Source: CAXBCP01 sp038120765
GTDB taxonomy: Bacteria > Pseudomonadota > Alphaproteobacteria > MPNO01 > UBA830
NCBI GenBank assembly: GCA_038120765.1
Contig: JAYOMI010000068.1
Location: 1-19,548, forward strand
Reading direction: 5' to 3'
Length of the DNA stretch: 19,548 nt
Shown: piece by piece, positions 13,712 to 19,548 of the stretch
Numbering within the stretch: the stretch's first letter is position 1
Layout: every line of letters begins with the position of its first letter
Notes under the pieces: generated by a model
The model's database searches: none
What the model saw: the letters and a program-made list of their open reading frames with translations, nothing else
Told to the model about the DNA's origin: nothing
Program-made: the position numbers and the translations under genes

Positions 13712-13764
13712 GCGCCGCCCAGCTAGACTGCCCTACAATCGGGAACCAGCGCAAGCGGGGGGGC

Positions 13765-14241
13765 ATGCTAGATCAGGATATGAAACGGATCGTCGCAGAG
13801 ACGATACTGTGTTTTGTGGCAACAACCAACGAGGATGGCAGTCCGAACCTGTCTCCCAAGAGTTCTCTCCGGGTATACGACGATACCCATCTGCTGTTCG
13901 CGAACATGGCCTCGCCCGGAACGGTGCGGAATCTCAGACGCGATGACAGGATAGAAATCAATTGTGTTGACATCTTTGGCCGCCGCGGATACCGGTTTGC
14001 GGGCCAGGCGACGGTTCTATCCGGCGACGATCCGGTTTATCTGGATCTGAAGAAAGACGTCGCCGCGGATCATGGCGAGGCGATCCCGGTTTTCGATGCC
14101 GTGCTCGTAAAAGTGCTGGATGCAAAGCCGGTCATTTCTCCCGCTTATACGTTCATCGAGGGCGTAACCGAAGAAGCCCTGCGGGCGGCATATCTCGCTA
14201 AATACGGCGTTCAGGCTATCGGTGGAGGGGCTGTGAAATGA
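13765..14241 (+). CDS. Pyridoxamine 5'-phosphate oxidase (PPOX) family FMN-binding protein
   Basis: A 158-residue split-barrel flavin-binding protein. The sequence MLDQDMKRIVAETILCFVATTNEDGSPNLSPK (first 32 residues, motif parts ILCFVATT and DGSPNLSPKSS) and ASPGTVRNLRRDDRIEINCVD (about 50-70) are typical of small PPOX-fold oxidoreductases, many of them of unknown substrate. I start it at ATG 13765, which has a G-rich ribosome site and the usual family N-terminus; an upstream ATG at 13651 would add 38 residues that lack family character. The stop overlaps the next start as ATGA (14238-14241), so it is coupled to the AhpD-like gene. Pyridoxine biosynthesis proper (PdxH) is unlikely. Confidence 0.82.
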   Translation: MLDQDMKRIVAETILCFVATTNEDGSPNLSPKSSLRVYDDTHLLFANMASPGTVRNLRRDDRIEINCVDIFGRRGYRFAGQATVLSGDDPVYLDLKKDVAADHGEAIPVFDAVLVKVLDAKPVISPAYTFIEGVTEEALRAAYLAKYGVQAIGGGAVK

Positions 14242-14678
14242 CGCTTCGCCTCGATTACGGCAAGGCCTCTCCCGGTGCCGTCGCCGGGATGTATGCGACC
14301 AATACCTATCTCGACGATGCACCCATTGATCAGGTGTTGCGGCGCCTGGTTGAATTGCGGGTCTCGCAGATTAACGGGTGCCGTTATTGTATCTGGCTCC
14401 ACAGCCGGCAGGCGCGTGACCTTGGCGAATCGGTGGAGCGGATTCAGGCGGTTGCCGACTGGCGTGCCGCCGGGTGTTTCGACGCGGCCGAACGCGCGGC
14501 TCTCGCCTGGACGGAATCCGTCACGTCTATTGCGGACGGCGTGCCGTCCGACGATCAGTTTGCTGCTCTTGGCAGGCACTTCGATGATCGACAAGTGGTC
14601 GACCTCACCGCGGTGATCGCAAATATGAATGCGCTCAATCGCGTTGCGATCAGTTTCCGGCTGGAACCGCCCGGATAG
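14238..14678 (+). CDS. AhpD-like / carboxymuconolactone decarboxylase family protein
   Basis: A 146-residue protein of the CMD/AhpD superfamily. The redox motif GCRYCIWLHSRQAR (47-60) holds Cys48-xx-Cys51-xxx-His55, the catalytic arrangement of AhpD alkylhydroperoxidases. The flanking helices LRRLVELRVSQIN (34-46) and VVDLTAVIANMNALNRVA (about 118-135) are the usual scaffold. It overlaps the PPOX gene by four bases (ATGA) and so is probably made in proportion to it. A peroxide or small-molecule oxidation role is likely, but the substrate is unknown. It converges with the SLC13-type permease gene with 15 bases between stops. Confidence 0.88.
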   Translation: MTLRLDYGKASPGAVAGMYATNTYLDDAPIDQVLRRLVELRVSQINGCRYCIWLHSRQARDLGESVERIQAVADWRAAGCFDAAERAALAWTESVTSIADGVPSDDQFAALGRHFDDRQVVDLTAVIANMNALNRVAISFRLEPPG

Positions 14679-14693
14679 CTGTCCCGGCCTGTC

Positions 14694-16487
14694 TCAGGGC
14701 CCCCAAAAGAGAACGAGGAGCGGCGCAGCGACGGCGAAAGTGATAATCGTCAGCGGCAGGCCCATACGCCAGTAATCGCCGAACCGGTATCCGCCCGGCC
14801 CCATGACAAGCAGGTTCGACTGGTGGCCGATCGGGGTCAGGAAGGCGCTGGACGAGCCGATCGCAACGGCCATCAGGAATGGATCGAAGTTTGCCCCCGC
14901 GATATTCGCGATGCTGACGGCAATGGGGGCCATGAGAACCGCGGTCGCCGCATTGTTTATCACCGCGCTCAGGACAGCGGAAATGATCATTATGGTCATG
15001 AGCATCACCCAGAGCGGCAGACCGCCGGCGAGCGCTGTAATGCCGTCGGCAATCAGGGCAGTCGCGCCGGTGGAATTGAGCGCCGCACCGACCGGCAGGA
15101 AGGCCCCCAGCAACACTATCACCGGCCATTCGACGCTGTCGTACATTTCCCGGAGCGGAAACAGGCGGGTCGACACCAGGACGACCACGGCGGCGAGAAA
15201 TGCGACATCGATGCGGACAAGTCCGAGGACGGCGGCGGCAATCGCGGCTGCGAAAACGACCAGCGGCAAGTAACTCTTCCGGCCCGGGACCGTTATCTCG
15301 CGGGATGCGAGGGGCAGACACCCCAATGATGTGAGGGATTCATGTATCAGTTGTTCTGCGCCCTGGATCAGGACCACGTCGCCTGCCTGGAACCGGATAT
15401 GTCCTATCCGGTCGCGAATCGGTTTGCCCTGGCGGGCAACCGCAAGGATGTTGACCCCGTAGCGCGAATTGATGCGTAGTCCGCCGGCGGTCCGCCCCTC
15501 CAGGCGTGAGCCCGGATTAACCACCGCTTCGACCACGATGACTTCGTCAGATGAAAGGCTCTCCTTGGAGATATCCCTATCCGTTATCAGGTCAAAATCC
15601 GACTTTCCAACGGCCATCGCGATTGCGTCCGTGCCACCCTCGATAATCAGGTGGTCTCCTGGCTGCATCCGGGTGTACCAGGGCGGCGCCAGTTCCCTGG
15701 CATCCCCACGTATGAGGGCGACGACCGAGATATCTCCGTCGGCCAGCACGACAAGTTCGCGGATCGGTTTTCCGATCAGGGGCGATTCTTCCGGGACGAC
15801 CAACTCGGTCACGTAGTCGTCGATCTGCATCAGATCTTCAAGGGTAGTGTCGCCGCCCTCCCGATGGGGGATGAGCCGGTAGCCGATCGTGAAGATGAAG
15901 ATCACGCCTGCGAACGCGGCGATCGCGCCGACGGGCGCAAAATCGAACATCCCGAATCCGCCGCCTTCGCCGAACGACTTGCCCAGGACCTCCGCGCGAT
16001 AACTCGAAATGATGATGTTCGGCGGTGTGCCGATAAGCGTGGCAAGGCCGCCGAGCAAAGAGCCGAAGGCGATCGGCATCAGAACCCGTGACGTGGGTAT
16101 GCTGGACGCCTGAGCTGCACGAATTGCGACGGGAAGCATCAGTGCAAGTGCGCCGACATTGTTCATGAAAGCAGAGAGTACGGCGACCGTCAGGGTCAGC
16201 GCGCCGATCTGGATCATTGGGTTGTTCGGCAGCTTTCCGATTGATTCGGCGAGCACGTTGATCGCGCCCGACCGTTGTAGGGACTGGCTGATGATCAGGA
16301 CGGCGGCGACCGTGATCACCGCCGGGTCGCTGAACCCGGAAAACGCCGTCTCCGATGGCACGATGCCGCTGATTATCGAGACGACCAGCGCCCCCATCGC
16401 GACAATATCGTAGCGCCAGCGACCCCACGCGAAAAAAACAAGCGAAGCAATGATAATACCGAAGGCAATAATTTGCGGGGTTGTCAT
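14694..16487 (-). CDS. SLC13/DASS-type permease with two TrkA-C (RCK_C) domains
   Basis: A 597-residue inner-membrane transporter. The N-terminal membrane half (about 1-205) contains SAFMNNVGALALMLP and GSLLGGLATLIGTPPNIII; the C-terminal membrane half (about 405-597) contains AVINNAATAVLMAPIA and IGSSSAFLTPIGHQSNLLV. These repeated re-entrant loop motifs are the mark of the divalent anion/sodium symporter (SLC13) superfamily. Two TrkA-C domains (about 224-294 and 316-387) sit between the halves, as in the SLC13-like permeases of unknown substrate (some, in other organisms, transport sulfate). The ATG at 16487 is chosen over a TTG at 16505; neither has a Shine-Dalgarno. It is divergent from serC. 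The substrate is not known; sulfate or a dicarboxylate are possibilities. Confidence 0.88.
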   Translation of the reverse strand: MTTPQIIAFGIIIASLVFFAWGRWRYDIVAMGALVVSIISGIVPSETAFSGFSDPAVITVAAVLIISQSLQRSGAINVLAESIGKLPNNPMIQIGALTLTVAVLSAFMNNVGALALMLPVAIRAAQASSIPTSRVLMPIAFGSLLGGLATLIGTPPNIIISSYRAEVLGKSFGEGGGFGMFDFAPVGAIAAFAGVIFIFTIGYRLIPHREGGDTTLEDLMQIDDYVTELVVPEESPLIGKPIRELVVLADGDISVVALIRGDARELAPPWYTRMQPGDHLIIEGGTDAIAMAVGKSDFDLITDRDISKESLSSDEVIVVEAVVNPGSRLEGRTAGGLRINSRYGVNILAVARQGKPIRDRIGHIRFQAGDVVLIQGAEQLIHESLTSLGCLPLASREITVPGRKSYLPLVVFAAAIAAAVLGLVRIDVAFLAAVVVLVSTRLFPLREMYDSVEWPVIVLLGAFLPVGAALNSTGATALIADGITALAGGLPLWVMLMTIMIISAVLSAVINNAATAVLMAPIAVSIANIAGANFDPFLMAVAIGSSSAFLTPIGHQSNLLVMGPGGYRFGDYWRMGLPLTIITFAVAAPLLVLFWGP

Positions 16488-16552
16488 ACGGGGTCTAGTA
16501 GGCAAAAGGGGTCAGGGTGGAGCGGATTCCCGATCATATCCGATAGATTTTG

Positions 16553-16581
16553 TTGCGGTGCGAAAAAATGCCTATTGCTAT
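16553..16581 (+). promoter_or_regulatory. Weak candidate serC promoter
   Basis: TTGCGG (16553-16558) followed after 17 bases by TGCTAT (16576-16581). Both boxes are partial matches, and they overlap an inverted repeat. A tentative call. Confidence 0.25.
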
Positions 16582-16587
16582 TTTTCG
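16561..16587. other. AT-rich inverted repeat upstream of serC
   Basis: CGAAAAAAT (16561-16569) and ATTTTTCG (16580-16587) are inverted repeats (one extra A in the left arm) around a 10-base centre. It lies in the 173-bp divergent region between the permease gene and serC, overlapping the candidate serC promoter, so it is a possible operator. Confidence 0.4.
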
Positions 16588-16660
16588 GGCACACTCCTAG
16601 AACGGCGGCGGGCCACAACTCCCCAACGGGTTGCAGCTCTTCTGTAAGGGAGAGACTTAA

Positions 16661-17839
16661 ATGTCTGAATTGATTTCGAAACCGGACACCCGTCCGGCAA
16701 ATCCTTGTTTTTCGTCCGGCCCTTGCGCCAAAAGACCCGGCTGGTCTCCAGCGGTTCTTGAAGATGCGCTGACAGGGCGATCCCATAGATCTGCACCCGG
16801 CAAGGCAAAGCTGAAAGCCGTTATCGAGCGGTCGAAGGCGCTGCTTGGTATGCCCGACGATTATCGTCTCGCGATCGTGCCTGCGTCCGATACCGGCGCG
16901 GTCGAAATGGCCTTGTGGTCGTTACTCGGCGCGCGCGGTGTCGATCTGTTTACCTGGGAGAGCTTCGGTGCCGGTTGGGTGAGCGACACGCTCAAACAGC
17001 TGAGGCTGGAGGACGCCCGCGTATTCGATGCGCCCTATGGCGAACTGCCTGATCTGTCCCAGTGGGATCCGACGCGTGATGTGGTTTTCACCTGGAACGG
17101 CACGACGTCCGGTGTCCGTGTACCCGATGGCGCGTGGATTCCGGATGATCGCGAAGGTCTGACGATCTGCGACGCAACATCCGCGGTCTTTGCGATGGAC
17201 CTGCCATGGCAGACGCTCGATGTCGTGACGTGGTCATGGCAAAAGGTGATGGGCGGCGAAGCAGCACATGGCATGCTGGCTCTCTCGCCACGCGCGGTGG
17301 AGCGGCTCCAGTCATATTCCCCGCCCTGGCCGATGCCGAAGATTTTCCGGCTGACCAAGGGCGGCGAGCTGATCGAAGGCATCTTCCGGGGAGAGACGAT
17401 CAATACCCCGTCCATGGTGTGTGTAGAGGATGCGCTGGACGGGCTGGCCTGGGCCGAAGGCATCGGCGGCCTCAAGGGTCTGATGAAGCGCAGCGAGGAC
17501 AATCTTGCCGCGATCGCAGACTGGGTCGGTCGCTCCGACTGGGCCGGTTTTCTGGCCGAAGACCCTGCGCAGAGATCTTCCACATCTGTCTGTATCAAGA
17601 TCATCGATCCGTGGTTTGCGGCGCTTGATGCCTCCGTGCAGTCTTCCGTGCCCAAAAAGATCGATGCGCTGCTCGATGCCGAGGGCGCGTCGTTCGATAT
17701 AAACGGCTATCGCGATGCGCCCCCCGGTCTTCGTATCTGGGCCGGTGCAACGGTGGAAACATCGGATCTCGAAGCGCTTTTCCCATGGCTCGACTGGGCC
17801 TATGCAACCGTCAAGGCAGAGCTGGCAAACGCTGCCTGA
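16661..17839 (+). CDS. serC: Phosphoserine aminotransferase (alphaproteobacterial/archaeal type)
   Basis: A 392-residue class V aminotransferase that converts 3-phosphohydroxypyruvate and glutamate to phosphoserine and 2-oxoglutarate, the second step of serine synthesis. The N-terminal NPCFSSGPCAKRPGW (14-28), the ASDTGAVEMALW segment (75-86), TWNGTTSGVRVP (144-155) and the PLP-lysine motif WSWQKVMGGE (Lys195) match the alphaproteobacterial SerC group, distinct from the E. coli form. GGGAGAG upstream supports the ATG. It is followed 12 bp later by serA, so both genes form an operon that likely extends to hisZ. The upstream region has an inverted repeat that may carry control. Identity is secure. 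Confidence 0.96.
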   Translation: MSELISKPDTRPANPCFSSGPCAKRPGWSPAVLEDALTGRSHRSAPGKAKLKAVIERSKALLGMPDDYRLAIVPASDTGAVEMALWSLLGARGVDLFTWESFGAGWVSDTLKQLRLEDARVFDAPYGELPDLSQWDPTRDVVFTWNGTTSGVRVPDGAWIPDDREGLTICDATSAVFAMDLPWQTLDVVTWSWQKVMGGEAAHGMLALSPRAVERLQSYSPPWPMPKIFRLTKGGELIEGIFRGETINTPSMVCVEDALDGLAWAEGIGGLKGLMKRSEDNLAAIADWVGRSDWAGFLAEDPAQRSSTSVCIKIIDPWFAALDASVQSSVPKKIDALLDAEGASFDINGYRDAPPGLRIWAGATVETSDLEALFPWLDWAYATVKAELANAA

Positions 17840-17851
17840 GCAGGATTTATC

Positions 17852-19429
17852 ATGTCAAAAGTACTTATCTCGGACAGCCTCAGCGCTGCCGCCGTCGAAA
17901 TTTTCAATGCCAACGGCATCGAAACCGATGTTATCACCGGGATGAAACCCGAAGAGCTTATCGCCTGTATCGGAGAATATGACGGTCTCGCGATCCGGTC
18001 CGCCACGAAGGTGACGCAGGCGGCTATCGATGCGGCGACCAACCTCAAGGTCATCGGCCGCGCCGGGATCGGCGTGGACAATATCGACATCGACGCGGCT
18101 TCCGGTCGCGGCATCGTGGTCATGAACGCGCCCTTCGGCAATTCGATCACGACGGCTGAACACGCTGTCGCCATGATGTTTGCGCTGGCCCGCCAGATTC
18201 CGCTGGCCAACCAGTCGACCCAGTCCGGCAAATGGGAAAAATCCAGGTTCATGGGCGTCGAAGTGACCGGCAAGGTCCTGGGCATCATCGGCTGCGGCAA
18301 TATCGGATCGATCGTCGCCGACCGGGCGCTCGGGCTTCGGATGAAGGTCATCGCGTCCGATCCGTTTCTCACGCCCGAACGCGCGGAGTCCCTCGGGGTC
18401 GAGAAAGTCGAGCTGGACGAACTTTTCGCTCGCGCCGAAATTATTACGTTGCATACCCCGCTCACCGACAGCACCGCCGGTCTGCTGAACGCCAAGAATT
18501 TCGCGAAAATGCGGGATGGGGTTCTTGTCGTGAACTGCGCGCGCGGTGAATTGGTCGTCGAAGCCGATATGAAGGCCGCCATTGAATCCGGGAAGGTTGC
18601 CGGATTCGCCGTCGACGTGTTTCCGCAGGAGCCGCCGGAAGAGTACAGCATGTTCGGTATGGAGCAGGTGATCGCGACGCCGCATCTCGGCGCGGCGACG
18701 ACCGAGGCCCAGGAAAAGGTCGCGCTGCAGATTGCCGAACAGATGTCCGACTACCTGAATACGGGGGCGGTTACCAACGCCCTGAACATGCCGTCGGTTT
18801 CGGCGGAGGACGCGCCGCGGCTGAAACCCTATATGGTGTTGGGAAGCCAGATCGGCAGTCTCGTCGGGCAGGTGGCCGAAAGCGGCCTGACGTCCGTGAC
18901 CATCGAGTTCGAGGGAACGGCGGCTGAAATCAACACGCGGCCGGTGACATCGTGCCTGCTCGAGGGGCTTTTGTCTCCCCTGATGAGCGGGGTGAACATG
19001 ATCAATGCACCGATACTTGCGCGCGATCGCGATATCGATGTGTCCGAGGTTCGGCACGAACGCGACAGCGAATACCAGACCCTGATCCGCCTCACGGTAG
19101 AGACCGAATCCGGTCCGATTACCGCAGCCGGTACGTTGTTCGGCGGCGACAAACCCCGGATTGTGGAGGTGAACGGCATCAATCTCGAGGCAGAGCTCAG
19201 CGAAAACATGCTCTACATCATCAACAAGGATCGCCCCGGATTTATCGGGCGCTTCGGCACCACCCTCGGAGATGCCGGCGTCAATATTGCCACCTTCCAG
19301 CTCGGCCGGGTCAAACAGGGCAGCGATGCGCTGGCGCTGATTCAGGTCGATGGTGAACTGTCGGATGCCGTACTGGCCGATCTCCGGGCGCTCCCGGATG
19401 TTGTCCAGGCGAAAGCACTTTCCTTCTGA
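17852..19429 (+). CDS. serA: D-3-phosphoglycerate dehydrogenase
   Basis: A 525-residue long-form SerA that oxidises 3-phosphoglycerate to 3-phosphohydroxypyruvate with NAD+, committing carbon to serine. The nucleotide-binding motif IGCGNIGSIVADRA (146-159), followed by Asp170, favours NAD. The catalytic residues are visible: Arg231 (NCARGEL), Glu260 (VFPQEPP) and His278 (TPHLGAATT). After the catalytic part, an intervening (ASB-type) domain (about 315-445) precedes a C-terminal ACT domain (about 453-525, starting NMLYIINKDRPGFIGRFG), the usual serine-sensing module. AGGA before the ATG supports the start, 12 bp after serC. The length and domain order fit the type I enzyme. Feedback control by serine is inferred from the ACT domain. 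Confidence 0.97.
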   Translation: MSKVLISDSLSAAAVEIFNANGIETDVITGMKPEELIACIGEYDGLAIRSATKVTQAAIDAATNLKVIGRAGIGVDNIDIDAASGRGIVVMNAPFGNSITTAEHAVAMMFALARQIPLANQSTQSGKWEKSRFMGVEVTGKVLGIIGCGNIGSIVADRALGLRMKVIASDPFLTPERAESLGVEKVELDELFARAEIITLHTPLTDSTAGLLNAKNFAKMRDGVLVVNCARGELVVEADMKAAIESGKVAGFAVDVFPQEPPEEYSMFGMEQVIATPHLGAATTEAQEKVALQIAEQMSDYLNTGAVTNALNMPSVSAEDAPRLKPYMVLGSQIGSLVGQVAESGLTSVTIEFEGTAAEINTRPVTSCLLEGLLSPLMSGVNMINAPILARDRDIDVSEVRHERDSEYQTLIRLTVETESGPITAAGTLFGGDKPRIVEVNGINLEAELSENMLYIINKDRPGFIGRFGTTLGDAGVNIATFQLGRVKQGSDALALIQVDGELSDAVLADLRALPDVVQAKALSF

Positions 19430-19518
19430 TCATTGCCTCAACCTGCGGAGAGGGCCGTTTTCCGTTTGCCGAACGCGTCTAAAGCCGTTACCAAAGCCGC
19501 GCTCAGGAAGACAGGATT

Positions 19519-19548
19519 ATGACCGACCTAGAACGAAAAGCGCTGCTC
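19519..19548 (+). CDS. hisZ: ATP phosphoribosyltransferase regulatory subunit, N-terminal fragment
   Basis: Only ten codons, MTDLERKALL, are in the window before the right edge. AGGA lies just upstream of the ATG. The first residues and the position directly after serA match HisZ in the serC-serA-hisZ-purA order common in Rhodospirillales-like genomes. HisZ is a histidyl-tRNA synthetase-like subunit that controls HisG of the histidine pathway. The call rests mainly on synteny because the visible peptide is so short. Confidence 0.55.
   Translation, partial: MTDLERKALL

Noticed and set aside
13651..13764. N-terminal extension of the PPOX protein from the ATG at 13651.
   Set aside because: The extra 38 residues have no family similarity, a better start and G-rich ribosome site exist at 13765, and the stretch holds an inverted repeat and a possible -10 box.
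17855..19057. A 400-codon minus-strand open frame opposite serA.
   Set aside because: serA is complete with all catalytic residues; the antisense frame is His/Arg-rich and is a codon-bias shadow.
19430..19518. Gap between serA and hisZ examined for a terminator or attenuator.
   Set aside because: No convincing stem with a T-run; the genes are likely co-transcribed.

Overview
The window reads as a chromosomal core region of a GC-rich, Gram-negative alphaproteobacterium, probably Rhodospirillales-like. This rests on gene content and order: prs followed by rplY, lgt-midA-pgeF, divergent ubiK, ybjN-proC, an alphaproteobacterial-type serC followed by serA and hisZ, a small phasin with TGC-rich operator repeats, and a sigma-32-like factor. 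A heptose epimerase (HldD) implies a heptose-containing lipopolysaccharide core. No species is claimed. No tRNA, rRNA, insertion sequence, CRISPR array or prophage was seen.

Layout. 1-5937, minus strand: hldD, lgt, midA, pgeF, a candidate micro-ORF and a lipoprotein gene are tightly packed, with lgt/midA and midA/pgeF overlapping. Then come prs with its own terminator and the first codons of rplY (cut by the left edge). 5938-6054: short divergent region with interleaved promoters for hldD and ubiK. 6055-7947, plus strand: ubiK, ybjN, proC. 7952-8764, minus strand: a divergent RpoH-like sigma factor, converging on proC with a 4-bp gap. 8823-8832: a run of ten N, flanked on both sides by the same 9-mer, so probably an unmerged contig join. 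8911-10325, plus strand: a TetR/COQ9-like gene, a 257-bp regulatory region and the phasin gene with an array of hairpins and a strong terminator. 10372-10707: a CsaA-type tRNA-binding protein. 10781-13537, minus strand: glutathione transferase, ompR-like regulator, envZ-like kinase. 13765-14678, plus strand: a flavin-nucleotide-binding (PPOX) protein overlapping an AhpD-like gene by ATGA. 14694-16487, minus strand: an SLC13-type permease with two TrkA-C domains. 16661-19548, plus strand: serC, serA and the first ten codons of hisZ.

How the genes work together. serC and serA encode two consecutive serine-pathway enzymes, and proC completes proline synthesis. Prs makes PRPP, the substrate of the ATP phosphoribosyltransferase that HisZ regulates. 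Lgt, PgeF, HldD and the lipoprotein all act in envelope assembly. UbiK and the COQ9-like C-terminus both point to ubiquinone metabolism, although the COQ9-like protein also carries a TetR helix-turn-helix.

Most of the window is ordinary housekeeping sequence and I see no wholly new multi-gene system. The points most worth a second look are the phasin promoter with palindromic GTGCA-N-TGCAC operators (one between -35 and -10), a 13-bp perfect tandem repeat just upstream of it, the sigma-32 paralogue with an eroded RpoH box next to a TetR/COQ9 hybrid, and an 18-21 codon hydrophobic micro-ORF wedged between pgeF and a lipoprotein gene.
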